Part shown: one piece after another, positions 8,965 to 21,666 of the stretch
Numbering within the stretch: position 1 is the first letter of the stretch
How the letters are laid out: each line of letters starts with the position of its first letter
Source: Pyrus communis
Lineage: Eukaryota; Streptophyta; Magnoliopsida; Rosales; Rosaceae
Reading direction: 5' to 3'
DNA length: 64,000 nt
Assembly (NCBI RefSeq): GCF_963583255.1
Contig: NC_084810.1
Coordinates: 11,243,853 to 11,307,852 of the forward strand
Notes under the pieces: model-generated
Databases searched by the model: none
What the model saw: the letters and a program-made list of their open reading frames with translations, nothing else
What the model was told of the DNA's origin: nothing
Translations under genes and position numbers: made by a program

Positions 8965-11382
8965 AGAGGAGCCGTTTTCCTAGGTCTCTTGTTTTTGGGC
9001 TTCACAGCATCCTTCAAGGTTTTCTCTCCATTTGTTCGCTCTGCGGTTTCAGCTCCCTCATGGATGAAGGCATTGGATTAATATCTTCAGGAGGTTCCTC
9101 TGGCATGGCTTCACTGGTTGTTTCCTCACCTTTTGAGTCCTCTGGTTTCTGATTAGGCGTCGACATTCCTGCACATGTCATGCCTAACATGGATGAGAAT
9201 TCTCCCCATCTCTTACATATCTGTGCACATGCATGCATAAGTATGCATTGGTGACTGAATGTATGTAAATAAAAGTCCTCCCTAAGTATGCATCCATACA
9301 AGAGCGTTATGTAGTATATGTATGCGTAACTGGAGCACTTAGTGACAGTACCTAAATAAACATCTTATCAATTAGTAAACATTCTCATTACATCAGACCA
9401 AAAAAGGCGTAGCTCACAAAAAAGTAACTTTTGTACAGTAATACAATGCTAAATTTTTGTCTTGGGATATTTTTTATCTTTAATAGGGAAGTTTGATGCA
9501 ATTGCCTACAGTTGGGGTAGAAAAAAAGGGCAAAAAACCAGACCTAACATAAATATTTGCAAGTCCTAACCAATATTAATTTCCCCATATGTATGAATTA
9601 ATTCCACATTCCACAAGGCTGAGCAGTTAAAGTAAACATTATAATTAGTCTTAAAATCTCTTAGATGAGCTATAAAAGTGACAAAGAGCAGCAATATGTA
9701 CAATGGTAATTTCTTTCTCTTATAGGTGAAGACACGATATGGTACCATGGGAAGCATTTTAAAAAATTTGAATCAACACCATTTGAGTAAGGATCCCTGA
9801 GGAAAAAGAAAAATAAATTAATATTGAAAAAAAAATAAACTAGTATAGGATAAATCAGTAGGGATGTTGAAGCCTCTATCTCTCTCTCATTGGGAAAATC
9901 AAAACTGAAACAACCCAATGCATATGATCACTAAGAACTCTAACCCAGAAATTGACCCCCAGGTTCTACATTGCAAAAGGAAAAGAAAACCCTTCTCAAT
10001 TTATTACATTTCCATGTGCAAATTCTCCCTAATAAAAAGGAGAGGACTGCTGGAGTGCCAATAATAACAGTTCCTTTTATTAATGATTTTCTTTTTGCTT
10101 GGCTGGGTCACCAACTGCTTCTACCACACAGTCCATTAAAAATTAAAATGGTTCTCCAACTCCATTTGCTAAATTTGTTCTTTTAAGGCATTTTTCTTTA
10201 AGTAAGGAAGTTCATTCAGAATCTTAAGAAAAGAATGCCCACATACAATGGGGGTATACAAAAGAGGAGTGCTATCAATAGAGGACAGGAAGCACAATGC
10301 AAATTGGCAAGCATCCACTAACATCCAATCTTTTAAAGCCATTTTCACACATTGATTGATAATAAAGGACGATAAGGCCCTAATTTTTATAAGATTGGAA
10401 CCATACCAACTTGAGGGGCCTCCAGTAAAATTCTTCGCATCTTCATTACCCTTATTAGTTTGTCTTTTTTCTGATAATTCAGTATCACCTGCAGCACCCT
10501 CACTTTGATTTGCAACTCCTTCCTCAGACATCGGCCTTAATCTCTCCATATGATTAACAGAAGAAGAGTTTTTCTGCACACCTATATTAGAAGCACCTCT
10601 ATCAACATCCATGGGGACAGAAGAAGTATGGCACTTGATCTTCCGAAATGCTCTTTCTGTGTTGTATGAATCAACCTGCATTTGAATTGGAGTAGAAACA
10701 CTAACAAAGGAGCCAAAACATGAGAATACTGACACACATTTGATCAGATACCATTTTTCCAGATGGAATATGCTATATCCAAATATATATTTCCAGATGA
10801 ATACTTTTAAAAGAGACCCTTCAAGAAATATTAAAGACAAATGTCACTGATGTGTTCTTCAGAGACAAAATGAGATACTGTTATTTGCCTTCTACAACAG
10901 TCATATAGATCACAGATACCAGTTCATTTTATTATTCCAGAATTATGTAAAGGGTTAATATTTCTTTCAAGTGATAGAGAAGCAACTCAAGTATTCAAGA
11001 CTGTTTCATAAAGAGAAAACCTCACCGCCTTCTTGATCTTCTCTGTCATAGAACCAGCCTTGACAGAAGCAATTCGCTAACATTGCATTATAACACTCTG
11101 CAAGACACCCTCCCCTCCAGCTTTTTGAATAGCACAAACATCTCCATTTGCATTAATTGTCGCAGTCATTCGCCCCCCCCATAAAAGCCTTTTCCTCATG
11201 GGTTGGATCTATCACCTATGTGGCATTGAATAAAGTCAGACAAAAGTTGCTTCCAAGTTGTGAACAAATATAGATCTTTCAGAGGGATAAATTTTGCTTA
11301 CCACACTACTCTCATAATTGAAGAATGAAAAGGTTACTGCTATAGGGAGATGATGTATGATCAGATGAAGTGGCTCCCTCTC
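8965..11382 (-). pseudogene. RRP45-like exosome subunit pseudogene (C-terminal half)
   Basis: Several exons on the minus strand match the RNase PH-type exosome subunit RRP45 (CER7 in Arabidopsis). Exon 11302-11382 encodes HHLPIAVTFSFFNYESS and ends at GTAAGC. Exon 11026-11215 encodes VIDPTHEEKAFMGG and then, one frame over, RMTATINANGDVCAIQKAGG. Exon 10407-10674 encodes NTERAFRKIKCH and a low-complexity tail. An exon from 9168 encodes a Pro/Glu-rich C terminus, with a final basic stretch (KTLKDAVKPKNKR) out of frame. Lesions are one extra G in a run of eight (frameshift), a stop replacing the codon after VIMQC, and the C-terminal shift. Intact RRP45 is part of the 3'-5' RNA-degrading exosome core. 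Confidence 0.8.
9305..10400. other. Intronic/degenerate DNA of the RRP45 pseudogene
   Basis: Between the exons ending at 10407 and starting at 9168 I see no conserved coding sequence on either strand. The minus-strand frame running across 10169-10840 is the 10407-10674 exon extended into intron. Confidence 0.5.
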
Positions 11383-12908
11383 CTGTCACAAGGCCATACA
11401 TAATAAATAAAGAGGTTTATTCAAGTTGAATGGTACACATGTAATAATCTCATCACTTTTCTTCTTCTATAATTTTGTTTATCTATCGTGTACACAATTG
11501 AACGTTGGTGAGAACAGCATTTACACCATTACACATGTATATCACCCTTTGTCTTGATTCGCAAAGTTCATCATCTAGTGTCAAAGTGTTACTTGATGTT
11601 TATTACCACAAGATATAGGTCTTCTGGTAAATAGATTCAGATTATTGTACTTCTTGGTAATGAATCTTTTTCCACTTATTTTGTTTGGGTCTAGTTTCAG
11701 TTTGCTAATAGATAGAAATCCTCTGTTTTCACCTAGGAACTTCTTTTCAAGAAACTTTCTACTTCTACATGCAAACCGTTCACAAAGAAATTCACTAGGG
11801 CTTAACTGGTGAGAATTTATTGCCTTAATTGGTATCTAGGTTTGGACTGAAATGGAGAACTCCTCATTTCAAGGTATGTTGAAGGGAGGGATAAAAAAAT
11901 CATGTCCAACTAGAGGATAGAAGAGGGTTACTCATGAAGGGAACTTATCCATTTCAATCCTCCCTAAATGGTAGGATTAGAAGGGCTGAGCAGAGTTTCC
12001 TTCAAGTCTAATCCCTCCTAATCCCCTCCAAATGAAAAACCATTCACTTCCACCTTCAATGTATCTTGAAATTAGGAGATTATCCACCCATGATATCAAA
12101 TGAGGCCTGTACAGATTTTGTATAGTAAACCTCCAACAGAGCCGAGGAGTCCCTCTCTTTCTCTCTTTTCTCTCCTTTTCTCCCTCTCTCCAAGAGTGGG
12201 ATTTCGCATTTTGCTTTCAATGTTCTCAAAATTGTAACCTGGTGACATCCTAACTCACTAACAGAGACTTGAATAGATAGTTGAACAAACTTGAAGCAAT
12301 GGCAGTTTTGATTGTTGAGTTGAAGGTCCTCTAAATGTTCCAGAACCTCTTCTATTTATAGGAGTAATTTTTGAGCTAATCACTTCATGCCAAAGTAGAG
12401 TCCCACCTGGATTGTACCTCCTCGACACTCCTTGATCCAAACTCTATCAGATAAACCTAACCTCTGCATAAAGCTTGGCCACTCCCACTGGAACTAGGAC
12501 TCTGAACCCAGTTCCTTTTTGTATTCAATTCACTCTTGATCTTGAACCTTTATTCTTGGAATATTATGAATATTATCAACCTTCATCCTGATGTTGAAAA
12601 CAATTTCACTCATATTAGGACTCAACCGAATCATTTCAACTTGACTCCCTAAGAGTCCTTCATCTCTTAGGATTCGGCCATCCTACCTTTGGCTGGACTT
12701 CGTCCAAATTTTAGAAACATAAGACACGACTGAAGATCTTTGCTATGTGACAAGCCCATAGTTATATTCGGCCCAAGCCCAATATTTTGGGTCCAAACGG
12801 TAATCCTTCTTCTATCATCCAAGTTGTCCTACCATTATTTCATCTTTCAACATACCTTTAAGGTATGATCTTAATTTCTTTATTTGTGAAAGCTTTCATG
12901 AACAATGG
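11383..12908. other. No gene recognised; CT-rich tract
   Basis: No coding similarity. A pyrimidine-rich tract lies at about 12150-12190. The upstream exons of RRP45 (N-terminal half) are not found here. Confidence 0.5.
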
Positions 12909-12926
12909 TGTAATTCTCCATTTGAT

Positions 12927-13140
12927 TTGATTTTTTTATTTTTATATGAAAAAGGAGATTAGCTGGTGACTTCGTCACGGCAGTTCACCCTTCTCGGGGG
13001 CAGGAAGACTCACAAAGGCATTTCACCCTCTTCTGGCCACCATCTTGTGATTCACTAGTGCCAAAAATAGAACCCAGGACATGCCGTATGGAATACAAGC
13101 CTAGAATTCGTCTTCAACCATTGAACCACCATGTGGTGGT
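12927..13140 (-). mobile_element. tRNA-derived SINE with 18-bp target duplication
   Basis: A 214-bp insertion is bounded by an 18-bp direct repeat, TGTAATTCTCCATTTGAT at 12909-12926 and TGTAATTTTCCATTTGAT at 13141-13158 (17 of 18 identical). Read on the minus strand it starts with a pol III A-box-like TGGTTCAATGGTT, followed by a B-box-like GGGTTCTATTTT. It ends in an A-rich tail at 12927-12955. Length, boxes, tail and duplication all fit a plant SINE. Confidence 0.8.
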
Positions 13141-13373
13141 TGTAATTTTCCATTTGATGGACAATGGCGTTTAGGAAGATGGAGGCTCTATGTGCAATGT
13201 GACTCTTTTATTAAAATCTTATAATTAATTGAGATTCATGTTAATTTATTTCCACATCATTGACAAATCACCTCTTAATTTAATTACAATTGTCTTAACT
13301 TTAAATTAATTAGAGCCATTTTTTTTAGTTGTTTATAAAGCCCTCATGGCTCATGACTCATTGCGCAGTGGAG

Positions 13374-13505
13374 TGTGGAGAGTTAAGTTCCTCTTGAGAA
13401 GACCTATGGCATGTCGCTTGAGCTTCCGTAATGTAATGCTCTTTGTATGCATCAACCTGCATATGAAATTATGAATTGGAGTAAGAACACTAAGAAGGGA
13501 GCTGA
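13374..13505 (-). pseudogene. Chimeric scrap of ABCG last-exon and RRP45 sequence
   Basis: 13374-13403 resembles the tail of the neighbouring ABCG gene (compare 14418-14455: GTGCAGTGGAGAGTTGAGG and CTCTTGAGAAGAC). From about 13395 to 13505 it resembles the RRP45 pseudogene at 10612-10715, including the exon start and its upstream acceptor. On the minus strand the RRP45-like piece can be read as ALRKLKRHA, near the RRP45 motif, with a small internal duplication. The joint is at a shared GAAGA-like word. Confidence 0.55.
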
Positions 13506-14418
13506 AGTGGATAATTAGTTATAAAATTGATCTATGGAGCATTACTAAATTGGTCTATCTAGCATTGCTCATAAAAATAAGCTGATGTGGATAATTAGTT
13601 AGTGGACCTAACCAAACAAAGTGACTAAATCCAATAATGACTCATAAAATTGAACTTATATCAAGTTTCCTCTTTTTTCTAATATTTACTTTGACATAGC
13701 TCTAAACTTTTCATTCGGTAGTTGATACATGTTAAACCACAAACCGAACTAAACCGAATCTCTACGTTAGAGAACTGATTACATTAGGTTTTTGTCCTTA
13801 TGCTTCGGTTTTGAAATTTAGGCAAACCAAAGTGTGATGTTTGGTTTGTGATTTGGACCCAAAACTGAACCAACCTGAACCGCACCAAGCCATAAGGGGG
13901 AATCCACTTGTACCCGTATCTTCCCTGTACAAACATAATCACTGGAACCTTTCATTCTCTTTAGCATCATCGGAAAATAGAAACTACACATTACATGCAA
14001 GCACAAAACTGTCTAAAATAACCTAAAAACTGAAGGAAGGAAATCATTGTAATGTTTGCAAAATGTTAGGTTCAGACTGCAGCATGTGATGTCTAAACAA
14101 TTTTACTCTAAAAAGTGTAATGATTGATGAATCCCATATATGAGATCAGGGAAACTGGATTTAAATTTGGCAAAAGAAACTACATTAAACCGGCTAACGA
14201 CCTTGGTATTGCGTTATTCCATGATAAATATATATATATATATATATTATATATTTTTATTAAACAGTTTCTGTATATGAAACGCCAACAGAAACTCCCT
14301 ACATTTTTATCTGATTTTTTTCAGAGCAAGAGTGACTAATTACATAAACAGCATGGAGAGAGATTACACTGTAATAGTTGTTCCTTACAAAACTCTCATG
14401 AGTACTGCGATGCCAGTT
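13506..14418. other. Intergenic DNA downstream of the ABCG gene
   Basis: AT-rich with a TA run at 14229-14250 and repeated AAACCGAA-type words at 13735-13900, possibly a decayed MITE. Contains the presumed 3' UTR of the ABCG gene just below 14419. No other gene seen. Confidence 0.5.
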
Positions 14419-17400
14419 CTAGTGCAGTGGAGAGTTGAGGCCCTCTTGAGAAGACAGTGAGTGGAGAGCCTGGTGTCTCTTGGAAGAAATGGAGGGTAGT
14501 TTCCTGAAGGACGGCCTCTTATCGAGACGGTGTAGCGTTCTTTTTGCGTAGAGTGACTGAAACACTGGCAACGCACTCTCCTTGAACTTGAGAATTAGGA
14601 AGAAAAGAACCCGGTACATTGTAAGAATGGCTAAAACAGCAGCCAAGTCCCACCACTTGGAGTGGTCTATTGGTATCCCAAATATATGCCGGATGATATA
14701 CTCGCCCGTAAGTTTTGGTTCACCGGGTATCATGGGCTCGAACTCAAGGCCAATCAAATCGTTCTTATAGGCACCCTGCATATCGAATTACAATACATAT
14801 CAATACCATCTGATTTTACATTTATCATAATCATTGTGACAACTTGTGTTATAAAGACAGATGATTCACTATGATTTACCTGTAGTGCCCATGAGCCATA
14901 AGCGATATATGAAATTGGGTAGCGCCAAAACGGCTTAGGAAGATCAGGCAACAAGCGGAAGAAACCCGCGGTCATCATCAGGATGCCCTGCATGCACAAC
15001 CATTTTATTGAGAAGGATACACTACGAAGGATAGGCGTGATGGAAAACAGAAAAGGAAAGCTTATCAAACATTTGAGTGTATCTTCTTACCATGATTCCA
15101 GCTCCTGCTATAATCCCCATTAGGAAATTGGGAACCAGAGAAGCTACAACCATCATGAGGCTCTCTATCGCTGAAATGCTCAGATATATATCGAGACAGA
15201 AGTACACATAATGCGAAAACTCTGTACGAAATTTCACCAGATAGTAAGTAATAGTCCCAGTACTAAGAGTAACTGCAACCAAGAATGGGAATGAAGAGAG
15301 GAAGTTGGAAATGATGAACACCGAAACTCCATAATGCCCATTGAGCCTTTCTCGATAAAACACCTGTTTACAAGAAGAAAACAAGGCATGAAAAGGCTTT
15401 AACTCAACAGAAATGTCTTGTATTTCACCACTGCCACTATGAATACTTACATCTGTGTTGCATCAGCTTACCTTCATTTCCTCTATGAAGGATGGGAAAC
15501 CTCCAATAGACATAAACGTCATAAAGCCGTTGATAAATGCACCACATGCTGCCCGGGCAAAGATTGCGTTATAGCCATGGCCAACTTCAAAATAGATGGT
15601 ACCAACACATATTGATACAAGTATATAGATGATTATCCTTAACCAGTAATATCCCACATCTCTAGACATGTTCAGAGACGACCTTCGCAGCAAGGTTGAA
15701 AGTTGCTTCCACCAACTTGCTTGGCTTCCACTTTTCATTTCAATGATATGTCCTTCCTGCAACACATAGACTACTTCATATATGTTTCCAGGGATACCAA
15801 GTCAATGCATATTTTAATACTTCAGAAAGAAATGGGACTAAAGAGCTCAAGTTGGAAAAGTTACAATTGCTGCTATTTCTTGCATCCTGGCTCTCGCTTT
15901 ATTTGCATATTTTGAACACTTGTATTTCTCGACTAGCCTAGCTTTGATCTCTGCTGTTGGCAAATTCATGAGAGGGTCCGCTGATGTTGGTACATCCTAC
16001 CAATTCAGACACAGATATACAACTATTATGAGAAAAGCATCACCCTAAATAATTAACTAAAGAAGGGTGGGGGGAGAGGAATGAAATCAGCAAAGGAAAG
16101 ATAGAAATTTAATAGGTGCAGCTGAGTAACTTCAGCTAAATATAATTAGAAGAGATCAATGCATAAATTTTCTCAAAATATCAATGACATGAGTAACGCG
16201 TCAAGATCTCAAGAGCATATGTTCATGAATAATCAAAATCCAACAACTCAAAAGGCATTAACTACTAGGAGGCGATATGGTCAGCAAGCGTGTTTCAGGA
16301 GTACATAAATTCTGCAGTAACATGATATGTATATGTATTCTTGTATGTAAAAGTCAATGAAGTGTTTTTGGATGTTTACTTTGAAACATGAGATGGAATA
16401 ACCACGTTGCACCTATTGTGCATTAAAGAACTGAGTTAAGAATTAATATGCACCCGAATTCTTTGAGATCCTTTCAGTGTGGCAGTCACGGTGTCAAAGT
16501 CTGAATTTATGCAACGTAGAAAGTGGTCAGAAGGATTTCTTCGACTGGGACATGGGACACCTGCTTCAGCGAAAAACTACAAAAATCAAAATGGAATTAG
16601 CATTCGTTACAAGAAAAGAAAAATGGGGCTCAAATAACTTATTCACTGAAGATATTAAAATACTCGTAACAGGGTGCCAAGAGTCCTTCTCTTACATCAA
16701 TAGCAGTCTTTGCTTCTCCGAAATATACAGTTTCACCACCAGATAGCAAGAAGAGGTCGTCAAAGAGTGCAAATACTTCACTACTTGGCTGGTGAACAGA
16801 TGAAACAACTGTTCTTCCATCGCGAGCAATGCTTCGAAGTGTTTGAATAACAAAGAAAGCCGAGGCACTATCAAGGCCACTAGTAGGTTCATCGAGAAAT
16901 AATACGCAAGGCTTTGTTAGAATTTCAAGTGCAATGCTAACTCGTTTCTTCTCACCTCCACTAATACCTCTCAAGTGCCAGTTTCCAATTGATCGGTCAG
17001 CACATTCCAGGAGGCCCATTTCCATAATTGTTCCTTCCACAATGCTCTTAACCTCTTCTTTAGTAAAAGTACTCGGAAGCCGCAAGTGAGCCGAGTATGT
17101 TATGGTTTCTCTAACTGTGAGTGTTCCCAACAATACATCCTCTTGTGTAACATAAGCCTGGAATTCCACAGTTTATAGTGAATTAGGATCATTGTTCTAA
17201 AAATCCCCGCCTAGCGCAGCGTAGGCCCCGCCTAGGCGCTAGGTGGTTGGCCACCCCCGATTAATGCCTAGGCGTTTGAATATTAAGCCCGCCTAGGAAT
17301 CCGTCTAGCCTGTCCATACCCGTCTAGGCACCCGTCTAGATTGCTACTCACTTTGACAAAAAATAGATAACTTTCATTTGCATTTTATTTTTTTTCAATA

Positions 17401-20158
17401 AATTGTAAGAGACTTGTTGAATACTTGAGTGAACAAACATTATAGTTTGTTCACCATGTTTTTATTATGTTCCAAATCTTCATAAATATATGTCATCCTA
17501 TTTTGTAGTTTATAATGAAATTATATATATTTTAAGTATAAACATACATTTATTTACACGAAATATAATATATTTATTTAAATTCAACTAGCGTCTAGCA
17601 TCTTTTAAAACCTTGATTAAGATGATATATATTCTTAAACAATGGCAACAATATTCTGTTGAACAGTATTACTATGTCTTTTAAGAGGACAATCAGCTCT
17701 CATAGTTCAGTTGGTTAGAGCACCCGTTTAGTAAGCGGAAGGTCTTGAGTTCAACTCTCAATGAGAGCAAAAACTACAATGTGAATTTCAATTTTTTTAT
17801 TTTTCATACGAGCAACTGGAAACAGAAAGCTTTACTTACAACAGCGCCATACGCAAGCCTTTTCTTCTTCCCATTAAACAAAATATTTCCAGTCATAACC
17901 ACATTTCTTGAGAGTCTACCTGTGTCAAATAAACAAGCACAATTTCAGTAAAAAAAAATAACTTTTTAAAAGACTGCATTAGCTACACCACTCGACATAA
18001 TATAAGCAGAGAGATTATATATTTTTCATTGTTCATCTACTTGTATTAATAGACAGTGTACCGACTCATATGTTAAGTACACTGAAAAACCTCTGCCCCT
18101 TATTGGAATTTTAGACCTTGTTTGAATTAAAAAATCACTAAAAAGAAACAATAAAAATGGAAAAATAAGATGCTAGGTGCCCATGTTGCTAGTAAAAGCC
18201 TTTAAAACCAGTCATGCATTCAAATTTTGTCTTTCTGTCTATTTGCCTTCTCCATACCAAATGGTCATATGAAAAGAAAAGAAGTAAAAGACCCGTCGCC
18301 AAAGTTTGGTTTGCATTCAAGTACAATTGATGGCTCTTTATTGGGTAACAAAAATGTGGGACAAGACTTCAACCGTGGATTGTACAAACCAAGTCCAGCC
18401 TAGGATGGGATATGATGCACTTATACTGTTACTCGCCACCATTAAGCGGTTGTAATGCTCACCATCCAATTGATTGGCGTTAAATGATTTTAAATTTTGA
18501 TATTTATTTAACAACTAGATTAAATCAAACTCATCTAACAATAATCAATAAGGCGATGAGCATTACCACCACCTAAGGTGGTTAGAAAAAATGCACTCCA
18601 ATAGGATATGTTTATCCCATGGGTTTGGGAATTGCGACGGGATATGGTTTCCAACTAAAAAGGGTATTTTCTTCTTTCTTTTTCTTTGAACAATCAATAA
18701 ATATTATCTATACTAAGAGGTGGGGAAGTTGGCTAAGCTTCATAATGTTCTAGTAATAATATGGTTCAATTTCACTTTTAACAATAATCAAACCTAAGAC
18801 CTCTCACTTAGACCATCTCCAACTCTTACAGTAAAACTCAAATTTTAGGTTCTAAACTCATCCCAACTTTCTCCAACCTTTAGGGCAAATATGAGTTTTA
18901 ACCAAATACTTATTTATGGGCAAATTTAGACCAGGATTCCCCTTGAGTTAGTGGGACTGACCAACCATTTATGTGTATTTTTTTTAGTTTTATATTTTAT
19001 AAATTCATTGAATCCAACGGCTCAAATCAAATCTAACGGTTAAAAAAAAATCTAACGGTCTAAATTTAAATCCAACGGCTAAAGTAATTTAAAAAATATA
19101 TATTTTATGTGTTTCATATTCTTTTACAATGTTCCACGAGTTTCATGGTGTCGATTTAGTGACCTTCAATATTTATTGGAATCTAAATATTTTTAGGCTA
19201 AAAGGTTCATAAAATTAAATTAGAATAGTCTACATAATTTTTTTTTTAAAGTTACTATCAGAAAAAAAATTATCCTAAATGGATCATTTACTAATCTTAG
19301 GTTAAAAATTTAATCCAGAATAGTTGGAGGAGAAAAATTATTTTTGGATTAAAGCCTAAATTTTTTGGGTTTAAAATTTCAAGTTTTAATCCAACGGTTG
19401 GAGATGATCTTACAAGTGAACACGAATACTATTAGACCTAGTATTAAGTGACCAAACAAGACATTTTCTTCTCAGATTGCTCAATTTCTAAACATCCAGA
19501 CGATATATATAAATACAATTCCTTCAGAAATTTGCAGCTTAAAAGCCTTTTTCCAAGAAAAAAAAAAGCAAAATAAATTAAGACTCGTAGAAGTTCAAAG
19601 CTCATTTACTACCAAAACTAGCCAAACCATTTTGACAAAGAACCTTTTTTTTAACTGAAAATATAACTTTAACCCCTCAAATTCAATTTTTTCCATATAA
19701 AACCCGACATATTTTTTTACTCAAAAAAAACCCAGTAACTCTGATCCACCTAAGTGAATTCATTAATTACATATTACTTTACACATTTTACATTTTTTAG
19801 ATGCCTAAAATACCCCTATTGCATATTTGATGTGCATAATTAATTATAGGGAACTTTAACGAAAAGTTCCCAATATTGTTTACTTTAACGAAAAACCACT
19901 TTTTTACACTAAAAAGTCAATCTTGATACTATTCATTTTACCATTTATTTTGTCATTATCATTAAAACTCAAAGTTTTCAAGTCATTTTCATTAGTTTTC
20001 CTTTAATTCTATGTAGATTGTAAGGAGAGAGTTAATGATTTTGCAAAAAGAAAAATAAGACATTAATGTTAAAAACAATCATTGCATATTAATATCAAAT
20101 ATGAGAATTGTTGGCCTAATTTTATGCATCTGGCATTATGAGTTCACATATATTTTTA

Positions 20159-20196
<38 letters not shown>

Positions 20197-20281
20197 AATG
20201 TATGCAATAATACATAAAAACAAAAAAGTAATTTACCTACAATGTACAAAAATGTTATTTGATTCAAAATGTGTATGTGTG

Positions 20282-20330
<49 letters not shown>

Positions 20331-21623
20331 ATTTATATAATTAGACAATATTAATTTACTTACCTACTATTTGAAATGTTCATTTCCAATTATGCAAAAT
20401 ATTGTATACCAACAACAAAATATTGCATAAACTTAGGAATTGGATCATGCTTTTGAAAAATAATCATATACATATTACTTTATATATTTTTACCAAAAAA
20501 CGTCCCTAATAGGCTAATATATGTAATAATAAATGAAAAATATTTTACCTACCATGTATACAAAAATGTTATTTGATTCAAAATATATAATCTAGGTTTT
20601 CTTTGCGGTTTTCTCAAAGAAAAAAAAAAAAATATATATATATATAATCTAGGTGTAGTATATATATTTTTTTTATATAATTGGAACAAATTAATTTACC
20701 TACCTACAAATTAATTTCTAATAATTTACCTACAAAAAATTATACCTTGTGTGTAATATAATTTCTTTTTTTCACTAATACCTGGAGAATAATTTCCCCA
20801 TAACAAGAAGAAATATAATTTGATGTATTATATTGAAAAATATTATGTCATACCTATATTTATACAACAATAAAACGTGCTTAATATATGTAACAATACA
20901 TGAAAAATAATTTACCTACAAGTTAGAGAAGTGTTATATGATTCAAAATATATAATACGGATTTAGTATAATTTTTTTCAATAATTGGAACAAATTAATT
21001 TACTTCCCAATTAATGCAAAATATATATATCACAAAAAAGGTAAATTTTTGGTATGATATGGATACAATTAATGCAATACAACATTTTATATATTTTATT
21101 TCACTTTTTCTAAACTTTTAATTTGGAATAAATTTAGGGATTTGAGAAAGTGGAATGGGTGTAAATAAATTGTATTAGTAGGTCAATAGTATTCCGATGT
21201 GGCTGCATATTTTAAATTTGGGTTTTTATTGGACGTTTATATGTAGATAAGTTTTTATCTAGGAATCATGAATTGTAAGGGCCAAAATCTAAAGCAGCCT
21301 TTTTTTAACAGAACAAATGGAGTTAACAATAAAAAAAACTAGTTAATTTTGGCCAAATTACATCACTTTTGGGTGGTGTAATTATTATTAACGAGTATAA
21401 TTACATACCAAACCCCATAATCTTTCCTTAAAAATCATGGGTTTTCTATAAATTGGGTAAAGGAGTATTTTTGGATGCAAAAGTTCATCCTTTTTAATAA
21501 ATAAATACCAAAAGTGAAAAGTTCGGATTTTATCTACAAACTACAAAGGATGATGGAATGAAACCATATACGTGAAACACAGGCATATTTTGTGCTACCA
21601 GTGCAGTGCTCATCTATGAAAGA

Positions 21624-21666
<43 letters not shown>

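Noticed and set aside
20138..20348. Frames on both strands across the poly-A and TG/TA tracts
   Set aside because: Pure low-complexity translation inside an ABCG intron.
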